Shown one piece after another: positions 1 through 8,377 of a stretch of DNA of 64,000 nucleotides (position 1 is the stretch's first letter; every line of letters starts with the position of its first letter). The position numbers and the translations under genes are program-made. The stretch comes from Winogradskyella thalassocola (lineage in GTDB: Bacteria > Bacteroidota > Bacteroidia > Flavobacteriales > Flavobacteriaceae). The notes below the pieces were generated by a model. The model ran no database searches, had not been told where the DNA came from, and saw only the letters and a list, made by a program, of their open reading frames with translations. The DNA is taken from NCBI RefSeq assembly GCF_900099995.1, contig NZ_FNCZ01000010.1:1-64000 (forward strand), given 5' to 3'.

Positions 1-503
1 GGATAAGAAATATCGTCAACTAAAATGGCAGGACCAGTTACTTCATTAACATCAACAGTTGGAGCGTCAGACGCACCGTGATGTACCAAAATATCTGTAT
101 TACCTATTGTGCTAGCAGCTTCACGTGCACCAGCAAATACTTCAATTGCAAAGTTAGAAGTTGCAGTATATCCAGAGGCACTAATATTTCCATCAGCCAC
201 AAGGATATAAGTCTCGTTAGCTGCTAAAGTTGGATTGATTTCATAAATCGCATCAGCAGATGAGGCACTGTTTCCTGGTGCCACTTTAAGGCTAAGTTCT
301 ACACCAGCAGGTGCATCAATAAAAGGAGATGCTGTTCTAAATTGAAAATCGTTTAGTAGAATAATATCATTAAGATAAACATCTACAGTTTCGGCTGCTA
401 AATCGGCAGAATTGTGAATTGCTTGAATTCTAGCAGTTTGAGCAAATGTAAATAAGGATGTTAACATGATCGTTAAAATCGTTAAAAAGTCTTTTTTTTC
501 CAT
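1..503 (-). CDS. DUF4397 domain secreted protein (partial, C-terminus off the left edge)
   Basis: The reading frame opens at ATG 503 on the minus strand and is still open at base 1, so about 167 residues are visible. The start reads MEKKDFLTILTIMLTSLFTF followed by AQ, a signal peptide with a likely cut after FAQ. The mature part begins ARIQAIHNSADLAAETVDVY and later has LVHHGASDAPTVDV. These two matching 'xxHxSaDaptVDVY' repeats are the hallmark of DUF4397, a beta-sandwich family of secreted proteins of unknown role in Bacteroidota. Flavobacterial members often end in a T9SS sorting domain, but that part would lie outside the window. The gene is divergent from the App1-like gene across a 217-bp gap. 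Family call from translated sequence; function unknown. Confidence 0.8.
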   Translation of the reverse strand, partial: MEKKDFLTILTIMLTSLFTFAQTARIQAIHNSADLAAETVDVYLNDIILLNDFQFRTASPFIDAPAGVELSLKVAPGNSASSADAIYEINPTLAANETYILVADGNISASGYTATSNFAIEVFAGAREAASTIGNTDILVHHGASDAPTVDVNEVTGPAILVDDISY

Positions 504-720
504 TTTTGATTCTTTTTAGTTATTAATTTTTTATAAAATTATAGAATGAACTATAGTTAATATTTAAATTTTTGTTAAACTTTTTTGGTAAAAGATTAAA
601 CAAAATGAATTATTTGAGCTGAGATTAGTGTTTACACGACTTTTTAATGAAAATTTATTTTTAATGAAAAGATGAATTAAATTAAGAAGTGCCTTAACTT
701 GTTAAAAAAAAGAGAGATTA

Positions 721-1725
721 ATGCCTATTTTTAAAAAAGACCCTTTGCAAATCATTGCTTTTCAGAGCTATGGAACGGATTCGCATTTTTATGCTAGAGG
801 CAGAGCTTTAGAAGATGAGTCTATTGATTTAGAAGCCAAGAGTACATGGCAACTTATTGTTAACTCATGGAAACGTTTTGGAACCGATGAAATTAAGAAT
901 GTCGGTTTAAATTTAAAACTAGCTAACAATAAGGTTTTAAAAGCGACAACGGATCACAAAGGTTATTTTAGAATTGAAGCCAATCTTGAAGATTTAAAAG
1001 CACTAACCAACGAGGAAGGTTGGTTGTTTTTTGAATTATCCTATAACGACGTTAACATCAAACGGAATATTCAGAATCAAAATCGGTTTCCTGGTGAATT
1101 ATTAATTCCATCAAGCAAGGCGCAGTTTGGAGTGGCAAGCGATATCGATGATACTATTTTGCACACAGGCGTGGTCTCCTTATTAAAATGGAGGTTAATT
1201 TACAACTCCCTTTTTAAGAGTGCTAAAAGTAGAATTCCCCTCGAAGGTTCGGTAGATTTCTTTCATAAATTGCATCGTGGAGCATCTGGTGAAAATGCAA
1301 ATCCTATTTTTTATGTCAGTCATAGCCCATGGAATTTATACCGCTATCTAGAACTCTTTTTAAAACAGAATGATTTTCCTAAAGGGCCAATTTTATTAAG
1401 GAGTGTTAGCGAAGCATTGAAGAAAAAACAACAAGGAGAAAAGCCTCAAAAACAAAAAGAGATTTTGAACCTTCTTAAAACATATCCTGATTTACCTTTT
1501 ATCTTAATAGGAGATAGTGGAGAGCACGATCCCGATATTTACATGGAAATTGCAGATGAATTTCCAAATCGAATTTTAGCAATTTACTTACGAAGTGTAA
1601 AACACAAAAAGAAAATGTTACGTGTTAAAAGTATAGTAGATAGTTATAAAACAATACCAATTTTGTTAGTAAAAAATAGCCAACAAGCCATAGAACACGC
1701 TAGGCAAAATGGATTTATTGCTTAA
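721..1725 (+). CDS. App1-family phosphatase domain protein (DUF2183)
   Basis: A 334-residue soluble protein without signal peptide. Residues about 130-330 match the App1 (DUF2183) catalytic domain, a HAD-like phosphatase fold first known from the yeast phosphatidate phosphatase App1. The nucleophile motif DIDDT is at residues 141-145 (D141 and D143), a middle region has YVSHSPWNLY (about 200), and FILIGDSGEHDPDIY (about 260-274) supplies the C-terminal acidic motif. The N-terminal 120 residues look like a small beta-rich domain that often precedes App1 domains. Its substrate in bacteria is not established; phospholipid phosphatase activity is inference from the fold. The 3' end overlaps the convergent gene at 1715-2167 by 11 bp. 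Confidence 0.8.
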   Translation: MPIFKKDPLQIIAFQSYGTDSHFYARGRALEDESIDLEAKSTWQLIVNSWKRFGTDEIKNVGLNLKLANNKVLKATTDHKGYFRIEANLEDLKALTNEEGWLFFELSYNDVNIKRNIQNQNRFPGELLIPSSKAQFGVASDIDDTILHTGVVSLLKWRLIYNSLFKSAKSRIPLEGSVDFFHKLHRGASGENANPIFYVSHSPWNLYRYLELFLKQNDFPKGPILLRSVSEALKKKQQGEKPQKQKEILNLLKTYPDLPFILIGDSGEHDPDIYMEIADEFPNRILAIYLRSVKHKKKMLRVKSIVDSYKTIPILLVKNSQQAIEHARQNGFIA

Positions 1726-2167
1726 GAATAGTATCAATACGTTTTTTATTGTGTTGCTGTAATAATGCAGGATATAGGTTGAAAATAACATTAAACACAA
1801 GCATAATTAATGCTGACATATACTGAGCACTCCAAAGTTTTATAAGTATGATTATTATAATAAACGTAAAGCCAATAATATGGCCTATTTCAGCATAAAC
1901 CATTTCATTTCTGAGCTGTTTTAAATCTTCACGAGAAGCTCTTTGTTTAAGTTTTATATTTTGATTGAAAACTTTAAAGAAGCTATTTTTGATAATCCAT
2001 CCAAAACTATTTAATCCCAAAATTTTGCTCAACCCGTCGTTCTTAATAAAGTTTAAGTTTGATATTTTGGAATAAAACTTGGCTGTTTTAATGGCGTTGT
2101 TAAGTAATAATCCAATTGTCCAGGATACAAAAGTGATGATAATGGCATTTAGAAAATGGAGTACCAC
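1715..2167 (-). CDS. CrtO-like small membrane protein (putative acyltransferase family)
   Basis: A 150-residue protein with hydrophobic segments at about 3-22, 95-112 and 115-135. The C-terminal pattern, with FNLYPALLQQHNKKRI near residues 130-145, resembles the 'NxxPxxxQRYNRPRL' end of glycosyl-4,4'-diaponeurosporenoate acyltransferases (CrtO) from carotenoid pathways. Related short proteins are common in flavobacteria, where they need not act on carotenoids. It is the last gene of a tight minus-strand trio, six bases after the deoxynucleoside kinase, and its end overlaps the convergent App1 gene. The family assignment is from remembered motif similarity; no other carotenoid gene is in the window, so the substrate is open. 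Confidence 0.5.
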   Translation of the reverse strand: MVLHFLNAIIITFVSWTIGLLLNNAIKTAKFYSKISNLNFIKNDGLSKILGLNSFGWIIKNSFFKVFNQNIKLKQRASREDLKQLRNEMVYAEIGHIIGFTFIIIIILIKLWSAQYMSALIMLVFNVIFNLYPALLQQHNKKRIDTILKQ

Positions 2168-2173
2168 AATTCC

Positions 2174-2788
2174 TTAGAATAATCCATTTATCTGAGCATC
2201 AATTTTATTAATAATGTCACCTAAATCTTCAGGATTGGCAACAAAATCTAGATTATCAACGTCAATTATAAGCAAGTTCCCTTTGTCGTATGTAGAAATC
2301 CAGGCTTCGTAGCGTTCATTTAAACGACTTAAATAATCGATACTGATGGTGTTTTCATAGTCGCGACCTCTTTTATGAATTTGAGACACTAAATTAGGAA
2401 TAGAACTGCGTAAGTAAATTAGTAGGTCTGGTCCATTTACAAATGATTCCATAAGTTGAAATAATGACGAGTAATTTTCAAAATCACGATTGGTCATTAA
2501 ACCCATGGCATGCAAGTTAGGTGCAAAAATATGGGCATCCTCATAGATGGTTCTATCTTGTATAATGTCTTTTCCACTATCATGGATTTGATTCACTTGG
2601 CGAAATCTGCTGTTTAAGAAATAGACTTGTAAATTGAAGCTCCATCGTTCCATCTGATTATAAAAATCATCTAAATAAGGGTTATCTACAACGTCCTCTA
2701 ATTGCGCCTCCCATTTAAAGTGTTTGGCGAGTAATTTTGTGAGCGTTGTTTTTCCAGCTCCTATATTTCCTGCAACAGCAACATGCAT
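2174..2788 (-). CDS. Deoxynucleoside kinase
   Basis: A 204-residue cytoplasmic kinase of the deoxyadenosine/deoxyguanosine kinase (dNK) family, which phosphorylates deoxynucleosides with ATP for nucleotide salvage. The P-loop GNIGAGKT is at residues 7-14. The ERW segment (about 48) and QDRTIYED (about 77-84, the DRS/DRT-type substrate-binding motif) are in place, as is an arginine-rich lid, HKRGRDYE (about 138-145). Length is normal for the family. It lies 3 bp after the secreted protein gene and 6 bp before the CrtO-like gene, so the three are probably cotranscribed. Which base it prefers cannot be told from sequence alone. Confidence 0.9.
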   Translation of the reverse strand: MHVAVAGNIGAGKTTLTKLLAKHFKWEAQLEDVVDNPYLDDFYNQMERWSFNLQVYFLNSRFRQVNQIHDSGKDIIQDRTIYEDAHIFAPNLHAMGLMTNRDFENYSSLFQLMESFVNGPDLLIYLRSSIPNLVSQIHKRGRDYENTISIDYLSRLNERYEAWISTYDKGNLLIIDVDNLDFVANPEDLGDIINKIDAQINGLF

Positions 2789-2791
2789 AAT

Positions 2792-3586
2792 CTATTCTAT
2801 TTTTAATTGGTAATGACGTAGTAAATTTAAGCCGTAAATATACACCGTTTCATTGGTTACCAAAAACTGTTTTATTAACATTTTTGGATGTTTTATGGGG
2901 TGAATTATAGCTTCGTTTTTTTCTAAGATAAATAATGATTCCCCCTTTTTTAACACCAAATGCGCTTCGTTAAAAGCTAAACTTTCGTAGCCTGAATTTT
3001 CTATTTTTCGGATTAAACTTCCAAAGTAATTATAAACGTAGAGGTAATTTTTAGTCAATAAATAACAATAATTATAATCGCTTTTTAAATCTAAAACTTC
3101 AGATTGAACAGGAACCGTTTTGAGTTTTATCTTATTGGTTTGATAATCGTATAATTCGAGATACTGGTAATCTTGATTAAATAGCCATAACGAATTATCA
3201 TAACCAGAAGACACAAAAGAGACGTTTTTGTAGGGTTGAATAGAATTGAAATCTACTTTTTTAATTTCAGCTAAACGATTATCTAAAACTACAACCGTAT
3301 TAAAGTCTTTATAAAATAAATTTATTTTTAAAGGATTAAACGTGTTTGCAGAAGTAATGTCACCAAGTTGAAAGTTGGCGTATGTAATAATGGTATCCTT
3401 TGTTTTTTTATGAAAGGAATTGTTTTCCGTAGCATAATAGAATGTCCCAAAATTATCAATTCCAAAAATGGCTTTAGCTTTAAGCTGTGTCGAATCTTTT
3501 AAAGTCGCTTTAATTTGCCGTTGCGTTTTATCTTGAGAAAAACTGAACAAACTAAAGAAAAGAAATAAAAGGACTAACTTATGCAT
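2792..3586 (-). CDS. Secreted protein of unknown function, possibly beta-propeller-like
   Basis: A 264-residue protein beginning MHKLVLLFLFFSLFSFSQ, a clear signal peptide with cleavage after FSQ. The rest is made of short beta-prone stretches, with tyrosine/asparagine-rich segments such as LFNQDYQYLELYDYQTNKI and YNYCYLLTKNYLYVYNYFGS, spaced roughly 40 residues apart. This recalls a degenerate WD40- or NHL-like propeller. No catalytic motif is visible. It is the first gene of the minus-strand trio with the deoxynucleoside kinase, and its stop lies 3 bp before that start. The link to nucleotide salvage is probably only positional. Function not recognised. Confidence 0.7.
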   Translation of the reverse strand: MHKLVLLFLFFSLFSFSQDKTQRQIKATLKDSTQLKAKAIFGIDNFGTFYYATENNSFHKKTKDTIITYANFQLGDITSANTFNPLKINLFYKDFNTVVVLDNRLAEIKKVDFNSIQPYKNVSFVSSGYDNSLWLFNQDYQYLELYDYQTNKIKLKTVPVQSEVLDLKSDYNYCYLLTKNYLYVYNYFGSLIRKIENSGYESLAFNEAHLVLKKGESLFILEKNEAIIHPIKHPKMLIKQFLVTNETVYIYGLNLLRHYQLKIE

Positions 3587-3713
3587 AATTGTGGGCGAAT
3601 GAACTTGAAAAATACAACAATTACTCCAATTTCTCTTTACAGAGCTTTGAGGTTATACTAATTAGAAAGAACTTGTGAATAGATTTTAAATAGTATGGAT
3701 TGACACTTTTAAA

Positions 3714-4397
3714 TTAATCCGTCAACTTATACCCAAAACCACGGACATTAATGATTTGAATATTTTCATCTTTACTTAATTGCTTTCTTAATTTACTTAT
3801 AAAAACATCCATGCTTCTAGCGGTGAAAAAGTCGTCTGTTCCCCAAAGTTTATTCAGAATTAAGGAACGATCTAAAACTTGATTTTTGTTATTAATTAAA
3901 TGAAATAACAAATGCGATTCTCTATGAGTCAGCTGAATCGATTCTTCATCCTTAAATTTTAATTGCTGTTTAGCTAAATCAAAGGCGAACTCCCCAATAG
4001 TTATGATTTTAGTGGTCTTTTGAGTTTTAGTTCTGTCAACCAAATTATGAACCCTAACAATTAACTCTTCTATACTAAATGGCTTTTTGAGATAATCATT
4101 GCCACCAATTGAGAAACCTTCAACCACATCTGCGGTTTGCGACTTGGCTGTTAAAAATATAATAGGAATAGTGTCGTCAATAGCTCTGATTTCTTTAGCT
4201 AATGTGAAACCATCTTTTTTGGGCATCATCACATCTAAAACTAAAATTTCTGGAGCTTCAGATTTGTAGTTTTCAAAAGCTTTGTCCCCGTTTTCGCAAA
4301 GAATGACTTCAAAATCTCGTGTTTCAAGACTTTCTTTTAGTATTTGTCCTAAAGCAGCTTCATCTTCAGCCAATAATAATTTGATTGTATTAGCCAT
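3714..4397 (-). CDS. OmpR-family response regulator (RprY-like)
   Basis: A 227-residue two-domain response regulator. The receiver domain (1-120) has the acidic pair ED (11-12), the phosphoacceptor D55 in LVLDVMMPKKDG, the FLTAKSQ threonine/alanine site and the KKPFSIEEL lysine. The C-terminal winged helix (about 130-227) has the OmpR-type HRESHLLFHL and RSMDVFISKLRKQL segments. Its start overlaps the end of the histidine kinase gene by 8 bp, so both are translated from one minus-strand mRNA, kinase first. The pair resembles the RprX/RprY systems of Bacteroidota. Its likely target is the divergent GLPGLI operon, through the GTTAAC repeats at 5969-5994. Confidence 0.92.
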   Translation of the reverse strand: MANTIKLLLAEDEAALGQILKESLETRDFEVILCENGDKAFENYKSEAPEILVLDVMMPKKDGFTLAKEIRAIDDTIPIIFLTAKSQTADVVEGFSIGGNDYLKKPFSIEELIVRVHNLVDRTKTQKTTKIITIGEFAFDLAKQQLKFKDEESIQLTHRESHLLFHLINNKNQVLDRSLILNKLWGTDDFFTARSMDVFISKLRKQLSKDENIQIINVRGFGYKLTD

Positions 4398-5928
4398 TTG
4401 GAAGTGTGATTTTAAACGTAGTTAAATTTTTATTGAGTTCTAAAGTAATTGATCCGTTATGCTTGTCAATTATGGTTTTGGTGTAATAAAGGCCTATTCC
4501 AAACCCTTTTACATCGTGGGTATTCCCTTTTGGAACACGATAGAATTTATCGAAAATCTGATGTTTGTTTTCATGGGTTAAACTATTTTCATTATCTGAA
4601 ATTGAAACTTCAAAATTAGTTTTCTTTGTTTTCAATTCAATTGAAATAATCTCTCCTCCATACTTTACGGCATTATCTAAAATGTTGTTTAGGGCATTTT
4701 CAATATGAAAGATGTCAGCATTAATAATTAAACTTTCGAGATGAATATTGCTGTTAAATGTCTTATCAGGAAATTGAATCTTATACTTACTAACCAAAGC
4801 ATCAAGTAAACTAATGATATCGAAATTTTCTTTATTCAATTCTAAATTACCACTATCTAAAGTAGCGGTTTCTAATAGTTTTTCGACCATAACATTCAAC
4901 TTTCCTAATTGCTGGGAAGACATGTTAAGGTATTTTTTAGTTTTGGCTTTATCGTCAATAGCATTAAAATTACTAATGCTTTCTAGTGCTGCACTTATAG
5001 TTGCGATTGGTGTTTTAAACTCGTGCGTAATATTGCTTATAAGGTCATTTTTAACTTCGGCGAGTTGCTTTTGATGTTTAATGATTTTTAATAGATAGAA
5101 TAGACAGCTGATTACGACTAAAACTAAAAGTGTTGAAATTAAGACGCCTCCAAGAATGCGGTATAAAATAGCTTTAGTGGTGTTGGTAAATAAAATGGTT
5201 AAAAACGTGCCTTTCGGTAGAAATCTAGATTTTGTATCCGTTTGAAGGTAATCGTCAGACATGTGATTAGGATCTAATTCTGGTAAGGATCCGTTTACCA
5301 TAAAATAGCCAGCGTTACGTTCGAGGTCTTTATAGTCTAAATAAAAATCGACATTAATGCTTTTTCGTTCTAGTTCTATCGCTATTAATTCTTCAACAGC
5401 CTTAACATCAAGTGTGTCATTTTTTATCGAAATCATCACTTTAGAGGTCAGAAATTCGGCATTTTTTAAATTGACATCTTTATTGTTGCTTTTAAGACTA
5501 TCTATTTTTAATTTTAGTTGATCTCTTGATAAGGGGTTGTGTGTTTTATCATGAGCCTCTGACATTGAATCTGCCTTAAATCCTCTAAAAACCGTTATAC
5601 CTTTAATACTATTTGTATCTAAAGAATCAAGGTTTGTAAACTCTTTATTAGATTCATCAATGTTTTTAAAAAAATTTTCCAGCTCACCACCGTCTTCGAA
5701 AGCATTTTTTTGCTGGTCACCTTCAAGAATAAAACCAAAAGTGGTGCGCTCTGCTAAAGCTGTATAATAATCATCTACCGCTTTATCTAAACTAATTTGC
5801 ACATCGTTAATCAGCTGCTGTTTATTGGTTTGATAGTTTTTATAGTTCCAATAGACTTGTATGCCAATCGTAGCCGTGATTACGGCAATGATGGTGTATA
5901 AAATTAGGCGATACCGTTTATCATTCAT
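4390..5928 (-). CDS. Sensor histidine kinase (RprX-like)
   Basis: A 512-residue membrane kinase. Transmembrane segments lie at about 8-26 and 255-281, framing a periplasmic sensor of about 225 residues. No obvious HAMP domain follows TM2; a short linker leads straight to the H-box NITHEFKTPIATI with phosphoacceptor H302. The N-box NALNNILDNAVKYG and the G2 box GFGIGLYYTKTII are normal. The G1 region reads SDNENSL where most kinases have DNGxGI: the ATP-contacting Asp is kept but the two glycines are lost. It overlaps the downstream response regulator by 8 bp. Its 5' end faces the GLPGLI cluster across a 124-bp gap with regular GTTAAC repeats. The signal sensed is unknown. Confidence 0.9.
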   Translation of the reverse strand: MNDKRYRLILYTIIAVITATIGIQVYWNYKNYQTNKQQLINDVQISLDKAVDDYYTALAERTTFGFILEGDQQKNAFEDGGELENFFKNIDESNKEFTNLDSLDTNSIKGITVFRGFKADSMSEAHDKTHNPLSRDQLKLKIDSLKSNNKDVNLKNAEFLTSKVMISIKNDTLDVKAVEELIAIELERKSINVDFYLDYKDLERNAGYFMVNGSLPELDPNHMSDDYLQTDTKSRFLPKGTFLTILFTNTTKAILYRILGGVLISTLLVLVVISCLFYLLKIIKHQKQLAEVKNDLISNITHEFKTPIATISAALESISNFNAIDDKAKTKKYLNMSSQQLGKLNVMVEKLLETATLDSGNLELNKENFDIISLLDALVSKYKIQFPDKTFNSNIHLESLIINADIFHIENALNNILDNAVKYGGEIISIELKTKKTNFEVSISDNENSLTHENKHQIFDKFYRVPKGNTHDVKGFGIGLYYTKTIIDKHNGSITLELNKNLTTFKITLPNG

Positions 5929-5968
5929 GTTTCAAATGTATAAAGTTATTATTAAGTATAGGTTATCG

Positions 5969-5994
5969 GTTAACACACGTTAACACTAGTTAAC
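5969..5994. promoter_or_regulatory. Three GTTAAC repeats on a 10-bp pitch: candidate response-regulator operator
   Basis: GTTAAC occurs at 5969, 5979 and 5989, exactly one helical turn apart, in the 124-bp gap between the histidine kinase start (5928) and the secreted-protein/GLPGLI operon (6053). OmpR-family regulators bind tandem sites on a 10-11 bp pitch, so this is a natural site for the adjacent regulator to control both directions. The repeats are seen directly; the protein that binds them is inference. Confidence 0.55.
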
Positions 5995-6052
5995 CTAAAA
6001 AATCAATTGGTGTTGAGATATTTGTAAGGTATTAATCATAAAACCATAAAAA

Positions 6053-6445
6053 ATGAAATCAAAGATGCGTGACTGTTTTAGTCTAAAAAAAGTGTTGACT
6101 TGTTTAGTGATGTTAATTTCTGTTGTTGGATTTAGTCAGTCTAAAGTTGATGAAGAATCAGTAAAAGTTGATGCGTTTAGTATTGAGGTTACAATTGATT
6201 CTCTTGAAGAACTAGAATCCACTTTTAAAGCGGAAGATTTAGATGAATTATTTATGATGATGGATAACAATGAAGAATTGAGTTTTACTTTAAATTGTAG
6301 CTTTTCAGAGGTTAAGGATAATCTAAAAGGTAGCATGACTTATACTGTTGTAGGAAGGGCAAATGAAAAAGAAAAACTTCTAAAGAATATTGAAAAAATG
6401 AAAGCTACAGCATTGAAATTTTATAATTTAAAAAACAGAACATAA
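6053..6445 (+). CDS. Small secreted protein of unknown function, first gene of the GLPGLI cluster
   Basis: A 130-residue protein. After a short charged lead (MKSKMRDCFSLKK) comes the hydrophobic stretch VLTCLVMLISVVGFSQ, a signal peptide with cleavage after FSQ. A second in-frame ATG at 6065 is an equally possible start. The mature part is acidic (VDEESVKVDAFSIEVTIDSL, EDLDELFMMMDNNEEL) and ends in a lysine-rich helix. I recognise no family. Its stop and the start of the first GLPGLI gene overlap as TAATG, so the two are translationally coupled, and it probably works with that protein in the envelope. Confidence 0.7.
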   Translation: MKSKMRDCFSLKKVLTCLVMLISVVGFSQSKVDEESVKVDAFSIEVTIDSLEELESTFKAEDLDELFMMMDNNEELSFTLNCSFSEVKDNLKGSMTYTVVGRANEKEKLLKNIEKMKATALKFYNLKNRT

Positions 6446-7296
6446 TGACAACAATTACTAGAATTCTAATTTTGATATTAATAGGAGTTATTTCCTCTGT
6501 TAACGCACAAGATTTCCAAGGTGTAGCCACTTACAGAACCCATCGCGATTTGGATATTAAAATGGATAGTACCAAAATGAATGATGCGATGCAAAAGCAG
6601 ATGATGGAAATGATGAAAAAGCAGTTTCAAAAAACATATATCTTAACTTTTGATAAAAGTGCGTCATTATATAAACAAGAGGAAGAATTAGATAAGCCAC
6701 AAGTTGGTAGTGGTTTTCAGATGTCTTTTGGTGGGGGTGGCTCTGATGTATTTTATAAAAATATGCAAAACAAAACTTATGCGGATCAAAAAGAGACAAT
6801 GGGTAAAAAATTTCTAATTAAAGATTCTATTTATCCAATCGAATGGCAGCTAGAATCTAATACCAAACATATTGGCGAATACATGTGTTTTAAAGCAACG
6901 TATACAAAACAAGTGCCTAAAGTTAATAGGAATTTTAGTAGCATTTCAAGTATAGATGATGACAATGAAGAAGAAAAAGAACCAGAAATGGAAGAACGTA
7001 TTATTACTGCTTGGTACACTCCTCAAATTCCTGTTAATAATGGGCCTGCGAAATACCAAGGATTGCCAGGATTGATTTTAGAAATACACGATGGGAAGCT
7101 AACTGTGATTTGCAGTAAAATTGTCATCAACCCAGAAGACAAAATTGAGATTAAAGAACCAACTAAAGGAAAAGAAGTGACTCAAAAAGAGTATGACGAT
7201 ATTATGGATAAGAAAACCAAAGAAATGATGGAGCGCTACGCACCTAGAAAAGGTGGTAAGAGTGGTGATGCCATTGAGATACATATTGGTGGGTAG
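6445..7296 (+). CDS. GLPGLI family protein 1
   Basis: A 283-residue secreted protein with signal peptide MTTITRILILILIGVISSVN then AQ. It carries the family signature GLPGLI at residues 206-211, preceded by AWYTPQIPVNNGP, plus the family's early DFQGVATY segment and the TYILTFDKSASLYKQEEE strand. GLPGLI proteins are a Bacteroidota-only family of unknown function, thought periplasmic or outer-membrane associated and often found next to TonB-type receptors. The start codon overlaps the upstream stop (TAATG). The gene is the first of three paralogues here; this copy is methionine-rich near residues 40-60 (QKQMMEMMKKQF). Confidence 0.9.
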   Translation: MTTITRILILILIGVISSVNAQDFQGVATYRTHRDLDIKMDSTKMNDAMQKQMMEMMKKQFQKTYILTFDKSASLYKQEEELDKPQVGSGFQMSFGGGGSDVFYKNMQNKTYADQKETMGKKFLIKDSIYPIEWQLESNTKHIGEYMCFKATYTKQVPKVNRNFSSISSIDDDNEEEKEPEMEERIITAWYTPQIPVNNGPAKYQGLPGLILEIHDGKLTVICSKIVINPEDKIEIKEPTKGKEVTQKEYDDIMDKKTKEMMERYAPRKGGKSGDAIEIHIGG

Positions 7297-7433
7297 TATG
7301 CTTATGTGTTTAAATTCAAAACACTAGGCTGATGCGGATTTCTTAAATGCACTGTTAATTTTGTGGTAAAGTGAAATATATTGTTTAGCATAACTATATA
7401 TTTGTTAAACAAAATAAGTAAACTTAATTTATT

Positions 7434-8261
7434 ATGAAATCAATTCTATTAAAAATCAGTGTAATTTTCCTTACTATCGGCTTATCAAATGGTTTTACTA
7501 CAGATGGCGCTGAAGACATACAAGACTTTCAAGGTAAAGCCTACTATTTTTCAAAAGCTAAAATGGATTTAGGAACTTGGGGAGCACGTCTAAGCGAAGG
7601 TCAGAAAAAGGAGATTGAAGCCCGAATGAAAAATAGATTGCAAAAAAACTATGTTTTAACTTTCAATAGAGAAGCGTCATTTTTTGAAGAAGCAGAACAA
7701 TTAGATGCGATGTCTGGAGCAACGGATTCTTGGGGGAAAAACTTTACACCTGGTCACCAATATAAAAATGTAAAAACCAATTCACAGGTTCAGAATCAAG
7801 AATTCTATGGAAAAAACTTTTTAGTAAAAGATAGCTTGCAGCCTATTGAATGGGTTATGGAAAAAGAAACAAAACAAATAGGAAACTATACATGTTTTAA
7901 AGCTACCGCATCAATTTCTACTCATGATCTAGCTTGGTATAATTTTTCTTGGAACACATTAAACGACGACTTAGATGGTGATACCGAAAAAGAAACTCCA
8001 ATGACAGCTGTTGAGGCTTGGTATACTCCTCAAATTCCTGTTGGGCATGGTCCATTAGAATATTGGGGTCTTCCAGGATTAATTTTAGAAGTTAGTGCAG
8101 GAAATACAACCATGTTATGTTCTAAAATAGTATTGAATCCTAAGGATAAGGTTGAAATTAAAGCTTCCGATAAAGGAACAATAGTAACAAAGGATGAGTA
8201 TCAGCGTATTATCAGTGAAAAAATGAAAGAGTTTAGAGCCAATAGAGGAGGACGCAGATAA
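7434..8261 (+). CDS. GLPGLI family protein 2
   Basis: A 275-residue paralogue of its neighbours. It starts with a signal peptide (MKSILLKISVIFLTIGLSNG) and then shows DFQGKAYYFSKAKMDLGTWG, YVLTFNREASFFEEAE, EFYGKNFLVKDSLQPIEW, NYTCFKATAS and WYTPQIPVGHGP, with GLPGLI at 212-217. It is separated from copy 1 by 137 bp, a gap containing TTTGTTAAAC just before the start, so it may have its own promoter. The shared blocks with copies 1 and 3 show tandem duplication followed by divergence. Function unknown, envelope location likely. Confidence 0.9.
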   Translation: MKSILLKISVIFLTIGLSNGFTTDGAEDIQDFQGKAYYFSKAKMDLGTWGARLSEGQKKEIEARMKNRLQKNYVLTFNREASFFEEAEQLDAMSGATDSWGKNFTPGHQYKNVKTNSQVQNQEFYGKNFLVKDSLQPIEWVMEKETKQIGNYTCFKATASISTHDLAWYNFSWNTLNDDLDGDTEKETPMTAVEAWYTPQIPVGHGPLEYWGLPGLILEVSAGNTTMLCSKIVLNPKDKVEIKASDKGTIVTKDEYQRIISEKMKEFRANRGGRR

Positions 8262-8272
8262 CGTTAGTTTTC

Positions 8273-8342
8273 TTAACACAAGTTTAACAAACCTGGACTT
8301 AACTTTTCTTCAATTGTGGAGTCTTATGGAAGTAAGATTAAC
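8273..8342. promoter_or_regulatory. Cluster of TTAAC motifs upstream of GLPGLI gene 3
   Basis: TTAAC recurs at 8273, 8284, 8299 and again near 8338 in the 116-bp gap before the third GLPGLI gene. The first two are 11 bp apart. The motif is the core of the GTTAAC repeats at 5969-5994, suggesting the same regulator acts here too. The sequence is AT-rich, so chance recurrence is possible. Confidence 0.35.
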
Positions 8343-8377
8343 ATAATTTGTTATAATATTTAACTAGACTATTTAAA

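Noticed and set aside
4814..5074. 86-codon frame opposite the histidine kinase
   Set aside because: Wholly antisense to conserved kinase sequence; serine/leucine-rich composition is that of a shadow frame.
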